64,000 nucleotides of DNA from Flavobacterium ginsenosidimutans (GCF_003254625.1 NZ_QJRJ01000078.1:62001-126000); one strand, 5' to 3'; shown: positions 52,911 through 61,179, numbered from the stretch's first letter. Translations and numbers: made by a program. The notes: generated by a model from the letters alone, not told the origin.

Positions 52911-53465
52911 ATGGCACGAACAGAATCAACAATGCTTCCATTAGGAACAATTGCTCCTGATTTTTATTTAAAAGATACGAATTCAAACAATACTTATTCT
53001 TTTAAGGATTTAAAAGGTTCTAAAGGCACTTTGGTTATGTTTATCTGCAACCATTGCCCATTTGTGCATCATGTTATTAAAGAAGTTGTAATGATTGCAA
53101 ATGATTATCGTGTGCAAGGACTTGGAGTAATTGCTATCTCAAGTAATGATGTTGTAAAATATCCACAAGATGGTCCTGAGTTAATGACAGATTTTGCAAT
53201 GGAAAACAAAATCGATTTTCCTTACTTGTATGATGAAACCCAAGAAGTTGCAAAAGCCTATCAAGCAGCCTGTACGCCAGACTTTTATTTATTTGATAAT
53301 CAAGACAAATTATTCTACCGCGGACAACTAGATGATTCTAGACCTGGCAACGGAATTCCTCTTAGCGGAAGCGATCTTAGAGGTGCTATAGATGCCTTAA
53401 TTTACAATAGAAGCTTAAAAGATCCACAGAAGCCAAGTTTAGGCTGCGGCATAAAATGGAAGTAA
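52911..53465 (+). CDS. Thioredoxin-fold AhpC/TSA-family protein
   Basis: A 184-residue redoxin from ATG 52911 (MARTESTMLPLGTIAPDFYL). The PRX/TlpA-like fold is visible: TIAPDFYLKDTNSNNTYS, MFICNHCPFVHHVIKEV with a CNHC pair, VIAISSNDVVKYPQDGPEL and TPDFYLFDNQDKLFYRGQ. It is probably a cytoplasmic thiol oxidoreductase. The GTG at 52818 is rejected as start: the intervening codons belong to the terminator and would add a spurious membrane helix. Confidence 0.9.
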   Translation: MARTESTMLPLGTIAPDFYLKDTNSNNTYSFKDLKGSKGTLVMFICNHCPFVHHVIKEVVMIANDYRVQGLGVIAISSNDVVKYPQDGPELMTDFAMENKIDFPYLYDETQEVAKAYQAACTPDFYLFDNQDKLFYRGQLDDSRPGNGIPLSGSDLRGAIDALIYNRSLKDPQKPSLGCGIKWK

Positions 53466-53492
53466 TATCTCACTAAATTCAAAAAGATTAAC

Positions 53493-53500
53493 TATCTTTG
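53493..53500 (+). promoter_or_regulatory. -7 promoter element of a small transcript
   Basis: TATCTTTG fits TAnnTTTG and lies 21 nt before the ATG of a 33-codon ORF; two hairpins follow. It starts a transcript within a 376-nt gap. Confidence 0.7.
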
Positions 53501-53521
53501 CAAATCAAATTAATACTCCTT

Positions 53522-53623
53522 ATGGGAAATAAAACACCATTTACAGCTTCTAAAAAGTCGTTTTGCCAAGCAAAACCGCTACCTGCTGTAATTATTTCAC
53601 ATAATAAGGCCTTTATTTTTTAG
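53522..53623 (+). CDS. Candidate small protein, 33 residues, within an sRNA-like unit
   Basis: An ORF of 33 codons from ATG 53522 to TAG 53621-53623 encodes a basic peptide (MGNKTPFTASKKSFCQAKPL, then PAVIISHNKAFIF). It starts 21 nt after a consensus -7 element and ends inside a hairpin, so position and spacing support translation, but the peptide is short and no homologue is recognised. The alternative is that the unit is a non-coding RNA or a leader peptide. A coding test (ribosome profiling) would decide. Confidence 0.45.
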   Translation: MGNKTPFTASKKSFCQAKPLPAVIISHNKAFIF

Positions 53624-53670
53624 GCCTCCGTCTACTTCACTTTTCTTCTTTTTGACGGAGGATTTTTACC
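53607..53670 (+). terminator. Tandem hairpins ending the small transcript
   Basis: AGGCC (53607-53611) pairs with GGCCT (53623-53627), then CCTCCGTC (53625-53632) pairs with GACGGAGG (53654-53661), followed by ATTTTTACC. The two hairpins overlap and exclude each other, as in an attenuator or double terminator. Confidence 0.75.
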
Positions 53671-53693
53671 AGATTTAAACATTTAATTTATTT

Positions 53694-53760
53694 GACAGAA
53701 TCAAATTGGTCGAATATTTTTTTGTTTTCCAGATTAAACGTTTCGATTCTGTCTTTTTTA
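53694..53760 (+). terminator. Long hairpin upstream of the GreA/B-type gene
   Basis: GACAGAATC (53694-53702) and GATTCTGTC (53745-53753) pair around a 42-nt loop and are followed by a T-run. It may be a terminator of the small transcript or part of the leader of the next gene; it is not clearly either. Confidence 0.5.
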
Positions 53761-53841
53761 AAGACTGATTTTTTTCGTTTGTAAATTTCTTTATAAGAAG
53801 AGAAATCATTTAAATTTTATAACAATAAATTCAATATAGAT

Positions 53842-54237
53842 ATGAAACCCACACCCACTTTCTGTAAATCAGATTATCAATTTTTAAGGGAATTGATTTT
53901 AAAAAGTAAAAACTCAACAAATACTAAAGAAGCAAATCAGCTTTCACAAGAATTAGATCGCGCTGTAATTAGTAAAGAAAGCGAATTGGATAGTTCAGTA
54001 ATCCGAATCAATTCATTTGTAACGATAGAAGATGTAAAAGCTAATAAACAAATGAAAATTCAAATCGTTTTGCCTTCGGCAGCAGACGTAAAACAATCTA
54101 AAATATCAATTTTAGCACCTTTAAGTGTTGCTATTATTGGTTTTAAAGAAAATGACGAAGTTGATTGGGAATTACCGGCTGGCATCAAAACTTTAAAAGT
54201 AATAGCTGTAGATAACTCTGCTGTACATCATTCTTAA
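53842..54237 (+). CDS. GreA/GreB C-terminal-domain factor (Rnk-like)
   Basis: A 131-residue protein with a helical N-terminal part (KPTPTFCKSDYQFLRELI) and a GreA/GreB C-terminal domain: DDSVIRINSFVTIEDVKANK-like stretch with IQIVLPSAADVKQSKISILA and LSVAIIGFKENDEVDWELPA. It lacks the long coiled coil of real GreA and resembles Rnk, which binds RNA polymerase. The Met at 53842 is the first ATG; a terminator follows 6 nt after the stop. Confidence 0.85.
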   Translation: MKPTPTFCKSDYQFLRELILKSKNSTNTKEANQLSQELDRAVISKESELDSSVIRINSFVTIEDVKANKQMKIQIVLPSAADVKQSKISILAPLSVAIIGFKENDEVDWELPAGIKTLKVIAVDNSAVHHS

Positions 54238-54242
54238 GTTTT

Positions 54243-54275
54243 AAAACACCTCATTTTGTGATGGTGTTTTTTTTA
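54243..54275 (+). terminator. Terminator after the GreA/B-type gene
   Basis: AAAACACCTCA and TGATGGTGTTTT form a perfect stem (54243-54253 / 54259-54270), followed by a run of T. Confidence 0.93.
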
Positions 54276-54290
54276 TATCTATTTGAAAAT

Positions 54291-54327
54291 AAAAAACCGA
54301 TTCAATCATTTATTGAATCGGTTTTTT
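54291..54327. terminator. Bidirectional terminator between convergent genes
   Basis: AAAAAACCGATTCAAT (54291-54306) and ATTGAATCGGTTTTTT (54312-54327) form a perfect 16-bp stem with a 5-nt loop. It should also end the minus-strand cytochrome gene. Confidence 0.95.
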
Positions 54328-54346
54328 ATTTTTTGTATAACACGTG

Positions 54347-54670
54347 TTACAATTGAGAATCTATAAAATTGGTTATCGATGCCATCTTTATATCATCAAG
54401 CTTTGCCTTTTTCTGCATTCTTATCAAAATTGGCTTCCACTCTTCTTTACTAAATTGTTTTGGTTCATACCATTTGTGGCATTTCGCACAATTATTATCA
54501 TACAGTTGTTTACCTTCTGCCAAAGCTGTATCTCCAAATATAAGATCCTTAGCAGACACATCTTTTGACGGCGGCGGAGGTGGCGGCGGAGGCGTCTCTC
54601 CTTTTGATTGTTTAGCACCACAGGCAGCAAGAATCAAGACTGCTCCTGCTAGAATTATAGTTTTTTTCAT
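54347..54670 (-). CDS. Small lipoprotein c-type cytochrome
   Basis: A 107-residue protein with a lipoprotein signal (LAAC, Cys17), a run of eight prolines (residues 27-34) as spacer, and one haem-binding motif CAKCH (61-65). KLDDIKMAS gives a possible Met axial ligand. A monohaem cytochrome anchored in the membrane, facing the periplasm, is implied; its electron partner is not evident. The proline run is written as CCG/CCA/CCT codons, so it is not a simple nucleotide repeat. Confidence 0.9.
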   Translation of the reverse strand: MKKTIILAGAVLILAACGAKQSKGETPPPPPPPPSKDVSAKDLIFGDTALAEGKQLYDNNCAKCHKWYEPKQFSKEEWKPILIRMQKKAKLDDIKMASITNFIDSQL

Positions 54671-54691
54671 TACTTATGTTTTTAGTAAATA

Positions 54692-54725
54692 TAAAAAAAA
54701 TCCCATTCGGCGTTCGAATGGGATT
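54692..54725 (-). terminator. Terminator of the peptidylprolyl isomerase gene
   Basis: AATCCCATTCG (54699-54709) and CGAATGGGATT (54715-54725) form a perfect 11-bp stem with a 5-nt loop; an A-run at 54692-54700 is a T-run on the minus strand. Confidence 0.95.
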
Positions 54726-54760
54726 CTATTTATAACAATACTAAATTGCTAATGAAATTC

Positions 54761-55693
54761 TTATTTTACGTCCATTAATTCAACGTCAAAAATCAAAGTT
54801 GCGTTTGGCGGAATAACTCCTCCTGCACCAGCTGGTCCGTAACCTAAATCAGATGGAATAACAAAACGAGCTTTGTCTCCAACTTGCAATAAAGCGATAC
54901 CTTCGTCCCATCCTTCAATAACTTGTCCAATTCCTAATTTGAATTCGATTGGTTTTTTACGTGGGTAAGAAGAATCAAAAACTTTTCCGTTTTCTAAAGA
55001 ACCTTCGTAGTGAACAGAAACTGTTTTTCCTGCTTCAGCTCTTTTTCCTTCTCCTTTTTGAATCATTTTATAACGTAAACCACTTTCTGTTTTATCAAAA
55101 CCAGCAGCTAATTGTTCCATTTTTGCTTCAGATTCTGCTTTTAAAGCTGCTTCTCTTTTTAGACGAGCACCTTTTAAACCAATGAAAGCTTCAATAGCAT
55201 TCCATTTTTGAGCTTCTTCACCAACTCTGATAATTTCTACAGACTCTAAAGCGTCACCTTGAGCAACAGCATCAACAACGTCTTGTCCTTCAACAACGTT
55301 TCCAAAAACTGTATGTTTATTATCTAACCAAGGAGTTGCAACGTGAGTAATGAAAAATTGAGAACCATTACTTCCTGGTCCTGAGTTTGCCATAGATAAA
55401 ACTCCTGGACGATCATGCTTTAAACTTGGGTGAAATTCATCATCAAACTTATAACCTGGGTCACCAGTTCCTGTTCCTTTTGGACATCCACCTTGAATCA
55501 TGAAATCAGAAATTACTCTGTGAAAAGTTAATCCGTCATAGAATTTTTGTCCTTGAGGTTTTACTTTATTTTCCATATTCCCTTCTGCAAGAGCAACAAA
55601 GTTCCCTACAGTTCCAGGTGTTAAATCGTGTGTCAATTTTACTAAAATCAAACCTTTGCTAGTGTTGAATTTAGCGTATATTCCGTTTTCCAT
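54761..55693 (-). CDS. Fused cyclophilin-FKBP peptidylprolyl isomerase
   Basis: A 310-residue protein. Residues about 1-160 are a cyclophilin (FHRVISDFMIQGGCPKGTGT, MANSGPGSNGSQFFITHVAT), then a helical linker (about 160-200), then an FKBP domain (VSVHYEGSLENGKVFDSSYP, FKLGIGQVIEGWDEGIALLQ, GYGPAGAGGVIPPNATLIFD). Both domains catalyse proline isomerisation in folding. No signal peptide, so a cytoplasmic role is likely. Its promoter is a full TTG-N17-TAAATTTG (55716-55743). Confidence 0.95.
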   Translation of the reverse strand: MENGIYAKFNTSKGLILVKLTHDLTPGTVGNFVALAEGNMENKVKPQGQKFYDGLTFHRVISDFMIQGGCPKGTGTGDPGYKFDDEFHPSLKHDRPGVLSMANSGPGSNGSQFFITHVATPWLDNKHTVFGNVVEGQDVVDAVAQGDALESVEIIRVGEEAQKWNAIEAFIGLKGARLKREAALKAESEAKMEQLAAGFDKTESGLRYKMIQKGEGKRAEAGKTVSVHYEGSLENGKVFDSSYPRKKPIEFKLGIGQVIEGWDEGIALLQVGDKARFVIPSDLGYGPAGAGGVIPPNATLIFDVELMDVK

Positions 55694-55715
55694 GTTGTTA
55701 TTTTTAATTTCAACG

Positions 55716-55743
55716 CAAATTTACAAATTAATTTTTTAATCAA
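55716..55743 (-). promoter_or_regulatory. Full promoter of the peptidylprolyl isomerase gene
   Basis: On the minus strand TTG (55741-55743), then exactly 17 nt, then TAAATTTG (55716-55723), matching the Bacteroidota consensus. Confidence 0.85.
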
Positions 55744-55754
55744 TTTGCGCTTTT

Positions 55755-55777
55755 GCTCTTTTAGTCCCGACGTTTCG
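55755..55777. repeat. Palindromic repeat module forming the 3' end of the MFS gene
   Basis: CCCGACGTTTCGGGA (55767-55781) is a variant of the CCCGAGGCTTCGGGA module found at 2180-2194, 17050-17064 and 45060-45074. It encodes the last residues (SIPKRRD) and stop of the MFS gene. Confidence 0.6.
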
Positions 55778-56933
55778 GGATTGATTTATAAGTAAGTCCG
55801 TAAACTGTCAGTGATAGTAAAGACAAAACCATACAGCCAATAGTTACAGCATGCCATCCGCCTAATTTCCATAGTAATAATCCGTATGCAGATCCTGCAG
55901 CCGTTCCTAAAAAGGTAAGCGACATAAACACAGTATTTAACCTGTTTCTAGCTTCTGGCAATAACGAATATACTCTTGTTTGATTGGAGATGTGAACACC
56001 TTGAATTCCAATATCAATAAATACAATTCCGATTGCAATTCCAATCACACTTTCGATTGAAAAATAAAAAATCAAAAAGCTGATTAAAACCAATAAAATA
56101 CCATAACCAACTGCAATTCTAGAATTTCCTTTATCTCCCAATTTTCCAACTAAAGGCGCAGCCAAAGCTCCAGAAGCTCCAACAATTCCGAACAAACCAA
56201 TTGTGGCGCTATTGAAATTAAAAGGTTCGCCAGAAAGCAATAAAACCATTGTAGTCCAAAATGCTCCAAATTGAGCAAAACTGAAAACATTAATTGCTGT
56301 TGCTTCGCGCAAAACTGGCTGTGTTTTTATTAGCGTAAATAAAGATTTAATCAATTGGCCGTAAGTTCCTTGAAACTGCGGTTTGTTCTGCGGAAATTTA
56401 CTTTGAATCACAAAAAAGATCAAAAGACAAATTCCGGCCGCGATATAAAACATAGATCTCCAGCCCAAAACTTGGCCTATAAATCCGCTTAACGTTCGCG
56501 AAAGCAAAATTCCGACTAAAAGTCCGCTCATAATAGTTCCAACAACTTTCCCTCTTTCTTCAGGTGCGCTTAAAGAAGCCGCAAGAGGCAGAATAAGCTG
56601 TGGCACAATCGATGTGATTCCGATTAGCAGTGAAGCAATTTGTAAAACAAGAAAACTTTTGGCCGTTGCTGCAATTAATAAGGCAATTACAGTAGCAAAA
56701 GTGGTCATCAAAATTTGCCTTTTTCGTTCTATTTTATCGCCAAGCGGAACCATAAAAAACAGTCCGATCGCATAACCTGCTTGAGTTAAATAGGTTATCG
56801 TTCCAGCGCTGGCTTCAGGAATTTTAAATTCGTTGGCAATTAAAACAATCAAAGGCTGGCAGTAATAAAGATTTGCAACTATAAGACCAGTGCAAACTGC
56901 CATAAACAGTACATTAGTTTTAGATAAATTCAT
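55761..56933 (-). CDS. MFS transporter
   Basis: A 390-residue major facilitator with twelve membrane segments. The 2-3 loop motif GDKIERKRQIL and ETIMSGLLVGILLSRTLSG-like helices (RGKVVGTIMSGLLVGILLSR) are typical of the drug/sugar:proton family. Its substrate is not evident. The last few codons lie in a repeat palindrome. On the minus strand the gene has a 180-nt gap to the cupin gene that carries an imperfect inverted repeat. Confidence 0.92.
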   Translation of the reverse strand: MNLSKTNVLFMAVCTGLIVANLYYCQPLIVLIANEFKIPEASAGTITYLTQAGYAIGLFFMVPLGDKIERKRQILMTTFATVIALLIAATAKSFLVLQIASLLIGITSIVPQLILPLAASLSAPEERGKVVGTIMSGLLVGILLSRTLSGFIGQVLGWRSMFYIAAGICLLIFFVIQSKFPQNKPQFQGTYGQLIKSLFTLIKTQPVLREATAINVFSFAQFGAFWTTMVLLLSGEPFNFNSATIGLFGIVGASGALAAPLVGKLGDKGNSRIAVGYGILLVLISFLIFYFSIESVIGIAIGIVFIDIGIQGVHISNQTRVYSLLPEARNRLNTVFMSLTFLGTAAGSAYGLLLWKLGGWHAVTIGCMVLSLLSLTVYGLTYKSIPKRRD

Positions 56934-56985
56934 GCTGCAAAAATACCATCTATATTTAACCTAAACTTATAATTTAAGTTTTTTT

Positions 56986-57107
56986 TAAATTAAATCTGCG
57001 TAAATCCAAGTCTTCGCGATAGTGAATCTATGTAATCAATGTTCCAAAAATGGACACAGATTTTACGGATTCGTTATCACGAAGACGCAGATATTTACGG
57101 ATTTTTT
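56986..57107. repeat. Imperfect long inverted repeat between MFS and cupin genes
   Basis: AAATCTGCGTAAATCC with the following TCTTCG-GATAGTGAATC pairs imperfectly with GATTCGTTATCACGAAGACG and CAGATATTTACGGATTT. CACAGATTTTACGGATT lies in the centre. It belongs to the 'cacagatta' class seen at 10004-10072. Confidence 0.65.
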
Positions 57108-57113
57108 ATTTTT

Positions 57114-57455
57114 TTAATATTGCAAAAAATCTTCTCTAGCAGGACTAAAAACATCTGTTAGCATACCTGTTTCCAAGCAAACAACTCCATGAACAGCGTG
57201 AGGCGGAATATAAAAACTATCGCCTTCTTTTAAGGTCTGTGTTACACCACTGATGGTTACATCAAACTTTCCGCTTGCGATGTATGTAACTTGCGAATGA
57301 TAATGATCGTGTAAAGTTCCAATTCCTCCTTTTTCAAAATGAACGTTTACCAGCATCACTCTTTCGTCAAAAGCCAAAATCTTACGCTTGATTCCTTCGC
57401 CAACTACTTCCCACTCTATTTCGTCGCCTTTTATAAATTCTTTGCTTGTACCCAT
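57114..57455 (-). CDS. Cupin-fold protein
   Basis: A 113-residue single-domain cupin. LHDHYHSQVTYIASGKFDV carries the metal-binding His/His/Gln group and IPPHAVHGVVCLETGML the second His. Small cupins act as dioxygenases, isomerases or regulators; no choice can be made. It lies 6 nt downstream of the archaemetzincin-like gene and is likely transcribed with it. Confidence 0.9.
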   Translation of the reverse strand: MGTSKEFIKGDEIEWEVVGEGIKRKILAFDERVMLVNVHFEKGGIGTLHDHYHSQVTYIASGKFDVTISGVTQTLKEGDSFYIPPHAVHGVVCLETGMLTDVFSPAREDFLQY

Positions 57456-57461
57456 TTCTTT

Positions 57462-58370
57462 CTACTTTTTAATTTTTTCAAGATCTTTTTTCATTAATGC
57501 TGATCCTTCATTCAAACTATTCTCATTAAAGAATTTTTCAAGTTCCTTTAACCTTTTTACATTGTCATATTTAAATCCTGAATTCAATTTTCTTTGACAA
57601 AGAGAACACAATCTAATGGAATGTCCATCTGTTTCTATCAAACTATTTGTTCCATTCATAACACAATTAGCTTCAATACAATGATACAAACCAAACATAT
57701 GCCCTATTTCGTGTGAACAGATTTTCAATAATCGATCTAAACTCAAATTAAAATCTGCTTCTTTTTGCATTCTGTACATCGAACTTACCGCTATTTTATC
57801 TCTATAAGATGCTAAACCAAAAACATAATTCCATTCTGGTTTTGGATATAAATCTTTTTCTGTTATAGCCATTAAAGCAACTCCTTTATCAGGTTTCTCT
57901 TTTTTTAGAACATCAGTTAAAATATAACCTGCCAAAAATTGTTCCTGATCCATATCTCCCATACGTCTAGCACGGTTCGGAATAATATCGTTTGACACAT
58001 CATTTAAAACTTTAGTTTCTAACTGAAAAAATATTTGCAAATACTGACGAACTAATTCAATTTGTTTTACCTGCAACGAATTAAACTTTCCTATAGGCTG
58101 CAGATATATAATATTTTCTTCTTTGGTCGGAACAACATGTTTAGTTTGAACAAATTGTTCGAAACTTTGTCCGTTTTCTTTATGAGAAAACAACCAATCT
58201 CCATAGGCAGGCTTTCCAAGCTTAACATCATTAACTTTAATATCAACGAAATAAGGTTGAGGCGGTAAAATTTGCTGCGGAATTGATTGTGTCTTTAAAT
58301 TTGTCTTTTCTTTTTTATCAGATTGACAAGCAAAAAGAATCACAAATACCAATAAAAGAAGTTTCTTCAT
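57462..58370 (-). CDS. Archaemetzincin-family (M54) metalloprotease-like lipoprotein
   Basis: A 302-residue protein with a lipoprotein signal (ILFAC, Cys15). The archaemetzincin motif is complete: HEIGHMFGLYHC (His220, Glu221, His224, His230, Cys231), Cys236, Met238 and a CSLC pair (255-258), fitting HExxHxxGxxHC-x4-C-x-M-x17-CxxC with two zinc sites. Archaemetzincins are a protease-like family with few known substrates; most are cytoplasmic, so a lipoprotein form is unusual. It lies 11 nt downstream of the sugar isomerase-like gene. Confidence 0.93.
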   Translation of the reverse strand: MKKLLLLVFVILFACQSDKKEKTNLKTQSIPQQILPPQPYFVDIKVNDVKLGKPAYGDWLFSHKENGQSFEQFVQTKHVVPTKEENIIYLQPIGKFNSLQVKQIELVRQYLQIFFQLETKVLNDVSNDIIPNRARRMGDMDQEQFLAGYILTDVLKKEKPDKGVALMAITEKDLYPKPEWNYVFGLASYRDKIAVSSMYRMQKEADFNLSLDRLLKICSHEIGHMFGLYHCIEANCVMNGTNSLIETDGHSIRLCSLCQRKLNSGFKYDNVKRLKELEKFFNENSLNEGSALMKKDLEKIKK

Positions 58371-58381
58371 AAATCAATTTA

Positions 58382-59254
58382 CTAGATTAAATTGTTCGAA
58401 ATAAAATCACAGCTCGATTTAATTGATTCAAAAGAATTGGAAGCAAAATTATTTTCCTGTTCTACAAAAAAATGAACCATTCCTGATTGTTTTGCTGCCG
58501 CGAATAAAGGTTTAAAATCGATTGTTCCAGAACCAACTTCGGTATTCAAATCGTTGTTTGTTTTGTCTTTATCTTTTACGTGCCACATTTTAAAACGGCC
58601 AGGATTTTCTTTGAATAATTGTAAAGGATCATTTCCAGAATGAATTACCCAATACAAATCCAATTCGAAGTAAACCAAATCTTTATCAGTTTCATTTAAT
58701 AAGATTTCATAACCTGTAACACCATCGTGTTTTTGAAACTCAAAATCATGATTGTGATAAGCCAGTTTCAAACCTGCTTTTTTACACATTTTTGCCGCTT
58801 CATTTACACGAGCTGCAATCTTCTTATAATCTTCTATATTTCTTCTAAAAGGTTCATCGACCCACGGAACAGTTAGAAATTCGCTTTTTAGAATTTTCGC
58901 CGCTTTAATTGAAGCAATTAATTCCGTCGTGTTTCCATCATACAAAAAGCTTCCTAAATTGTAATGTCCGCTGACTGCTTTTAAGCCATTATCATCTAAA
59001 ATCTTTTTTAGTTCTTTTGGTGTTAATCCCCAAAACTGATCTTTTGTCGAAAAACCATATGTTTCGACGTTGGTATAACCTGCTTTTGCTACTTTTTCTA
59101 AAGTTCCTTTTACATCTTTAGGAAGTTCTTCGCGAAGCGTATACAGTTGTAAGCCTATTTCTTTTTTATTCATAGAAAATGCAAATGATGGTGAAGCCAA
59201 AACAGCTGTTGTAGCAAAACCTGTGGTTACGATAAAATTTCTTCTGCTAATCAT
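58382..59254 (-). CDS. Tat-exported sugar phosphate isomerase/epimerase-like TIM-barrel protein
   Basis: A 290-residue protein with a twin-arginine signal (SRRNFIVTTGFATTAVLA). The xylose-isomerase-like barrel is seen in IGLQLYTLREELPKDVKGTL, LSGHYN-like strand (GLKAVSGHYNLGSF), LKLAYHNHDFEFQ and VYFELDLYWVIHSGND, ending in VHFFVEQENNFASN with metal Glu/His residues. Its substrate in the periplasm is unknown; related proteins act in sugar or inositol catabolism. It precedes the archaemetzincin-like and cupin genes in one minus-strand unit. Confidence 0.9.
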   Translation of the reverse strand: MISRRNFIVTTGFATTAVLASPSFAFSMNKKEIGLQLYTLREELPKDVKGTLEKVAKAGYTNVETYGFSTKDQFWGLTPKELKKILDDNGLKAVSGHYNLGSFLYDGNTTELIASIKAAKILKSEFLTVPWVDEPFRRNIEDYKKIAARVNEAAKMCKKAGLKLAYHNHDFEFQKHDGVTGYEILLNETDKDLVYFELDLYWVIHSGNDPLQLFKENPGRFKMWHVKDKDKTNNDLNTEVGSGTIDFKPLFAAAKQSGMVHFFVEQENNFASNSFESIKSSCDFISNNLI

Positions 59255-59285
59255 TTTATGATATAAATTTCAGAAAGTAAATATA

Positions 59286-59822
59286 TTATAAAAAACGATT
59301 CTCTAAGTTTTTTGTAAAATTTTGAAGTGCTTCCGCTGTCCCTGAATCTATAATTTCTCCTTCGGCGTTGACTTTTCCGCGAATACCTTGAATTAAAAGC
59401 TGTGTCTTATCATCAAAATTAGCTTCAAGTGTTTTCATTACTAATAAAAGCTGTTCGTGCCCCATTTCTCCAGAAGCTGAAGCTGTTATTAAACCCGCCT
59501 TTTTGTTTGAAAAAATGGTAGTTGAAACGCACCATTCTAAAGCATTTTTTAAACTTCCAGGAAGACTAAATACATATTCAGGAGTACAGATAATTACGCC
59601 ATCAGCATCTTTAATCTTGTTTCTGAAAGAAGCGATTTCTTTTGGAGGATTTTCGATATCTAAATCTGGATTAAAATGAGGAAGACTGGCTAAATCTTCA
59701 AATATTTCGACTTCAAATTCTGATTGAAAATGTTTCGAAATATAGTTGAGAATCTTAAAATTGCTGGAATTTTTTCTGGTGCTGCCTGTAATGGCAAGTA
59801 TTTTTGTTTTTGTTGAAGACAT
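59286..59822 (-). CDS. NADPH-dependent FMN reductase family protein
   Basis: A 178-residue flavodoxin-fold protein. ILAITGSTRKNSSNFKILNY is the FMN phosphate loop, and DGVIICTPEYVFSLPGSLKN and LVMKTLEANFDDKTQLLIQG are family-typical. It probably reduces FMN or quinones with NAD(P)H. ATG 59822 is preferred to TTG one codon earlier. It lies 31 nt from the TIM-barrel gene and may be in the same unit. Confidence 0.92.
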   Translation of the reverse strand: MSSTKTKILAITGSTRKNSSNFKILNYISKHFQSEFEVEIFEDLASLPHFNPDLDIENPPKEIASFRNKIKDADGVIICTPEYVFSLPGSLKNALEWCVSTTIFSNKKAGLITASASGEMGHEQLLLVMKTLEANFDDKTQLLIQGIRGKVNAEGEIIDSGTAEALQNFTKNLENRFL

Positions 59823-59912
59823 CAAAATAAGGATAAATAGTATTTTTAAATTGTTACTTAAAAATACTATTTATTTGTAGATAAAAATCTCGACTAAAAA
59901 AATAAAGCTGAT

Positions 59913-60269
59913 TTATTTTACTGTCTGAGTATTCAGAATTATAACTTTTTTTGAATCAACTTCTTGAGGAGGAAATTTTTGATTCTCATTACGCCATGAA
60001 AAAATTTTCCCATCTTTATTTAGATACATATAATTGTATTTCCAATAATATGCCCCTGCAATACCAGAATTATTATCATCAGTAAAAACCTGATCTGCAT
60101 AAACGAATATTTCATTATCCTGATCATCATGAATTATTCTAACAGGAGATCCCCAACTTTTTATAAGTTTTTGTTTGGATTCACCGATCCATTTATCGTG
60201 CGCCTTGCTTGCATTGGAGCAAGAGTTCTGCAATATTAGTATTGCGATTAAAAGTAAAGTCTTTTTCAT
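59913..60269 (-). CDS. Small SmpA/OmlA-like lipoprotein
   Basis: A 118-residue protein with a lipoprotein signal (LILQNSC, Cys17). KWIGESKQKLIKSWGSPVRI has the pattern of SmpA/OmlA-fold (BamE-like) lipoproteins, where a helix precedes GxP; strands (EIFVYADQVF, YYWKYNYMYL) follow. It sits alone and ends 90 nt from the FMN reductase start. A role in outer membrane assembly is possible but not shown. Confidence 0.75.
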   Translation of the reverse strand: MKKTLLLIAILILQNSCSNASKAHDKWIGESKQKLIKSWGSPVRIIHDDQDNEIFVYADQVFTDDNNSGIAGAYYWKYNYMYLNKDGKIFSWRNENQKFPPQEVDSKKVIILNTQTVK

Positions 60270-60439
60270 AAATTGGTAATTCTTTATGTATTTGGTTTAA
60301 GTTGCGGCAAAATTAATTGAATTAAAACGAAATAACACCCTGTAAATCTTAACATTACATTAAATTTTGTGAAATCATTATATCTGATTAGGAGAAATCA
60401 TACATATTAAAAAACAATACACAGACAAATCTTTAGAAA

Positions 60440-60466
60440 TTGACAAACATTAACTTCGTATCTTTG
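60440..60466 (+). promoter_or_regulatory. Promoter of trmD
   Basis: TTG (60440-60442), 16 nt, then TATCTTTG (60459-60466). The match to the Bacteroidota consensus is good and the ATG is 27 nt further on. The remaining 170 nt up to the lipoprotein gene hold no feature I could see. Confidence 0.82.
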
Positions 60467-60492
60467 CCAACAAGAAAACTCATTGAATAGAA

Positions 60493-61173
60493 ATGCGAAT
60501 TGACATTATTACTCTTTTACCTGAATTATTAAGAAGTCCGTTTGAGGCTTCGATTATGAAACGTGCTATCGACAAAGGTTTGGTCGAAGTACATTTTCAC
60601 AATCTTCGTGATTACAGCACAAATAGACAGAAAAGTGTAGATGATTATCCTTTTGGCGGAGGCGCAGGAATGGTAATGACAATTCAGCCTATTGATGATT
60701 GCATTACTCATTTGAAAAGTCAGCGCGAATATGATGAAGTAATTTATATGTCTCCTGACGGTGAAACTTTAAATCAGAAAATGGCAAATAAAATGTCGAT
60801 GTATGAAAACATTATCATTTTATGCGGACATTATAAAGGTGTTGATCAAAGAGTTAGAGATCATTTTATTACGAAAGAAATTTCAATTGGCGATTATGTT
60901 TTATCTGGCGGAGAATTGGGTGCCATAGTTTTATCTGATGCTTTGATTCGATTAATTCCAGGTGTTTTAAGTGACGAAACCTCAGCATTAACAGATAGTT
61001 TTCAAGACAATTTGCTTTCGGGACCTATATATACAAGACCCGCAGATTATAAAGGCTGGAAAGTTCCCGAAGTTTTAACCAGCGGACATTTTGCCAAAAT
61101 CGACAAATGGCGCGAAGATATGGCGTATGAACATACTAAAAATAGACGACCAGATTTGCTGGAAGGACATTAA
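60493..61173 (+). CDS. trmD: tRNA (guanine-37 N1)-methyltransferase TrmD
   Basis: A 226-residue SPOUT enzyme that methylates G37 of tRNA, protecting the reading frame. [45 protein letters not shown] and [16 protein letters not shown] (knot and SAM site) and [17 protein letters not shown] are hallmarks. Length fits. It precedes rplS, as in many bacteria, but the 215-nt gap with its own promoter makes rplS independently transcribed. Confidence 0.97.
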   Translation: MRIDIITLLPELLRSPFEASIMKRAIDKGLVEVHFHNLRDYSTNRQKSVDDYPFGGGAGMVMTIQPIDDCITHLKSQREYDEVIYMSPDGETLNQKMANKMSMYENIIILCGHYKGVDQRVRDHFITKEISIGDYVLSGGELGAIVLSDALIRLIPGVLSDETSALTDSFQDNLLSGPIYTRPADYKGWKVPEVLTSGHFAKIDKWREDMAYEHTKNRRPDLLEGH

Positions 61174-61179
61174 AATTTA

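Noticed and set aside
54369..54752. Plus-strand ORF with a run of glycines opposite the cytochrome gene
   Set aside because: It is antisense to the proline run of the lipoprotein cytochrome and has no start signal or family features.
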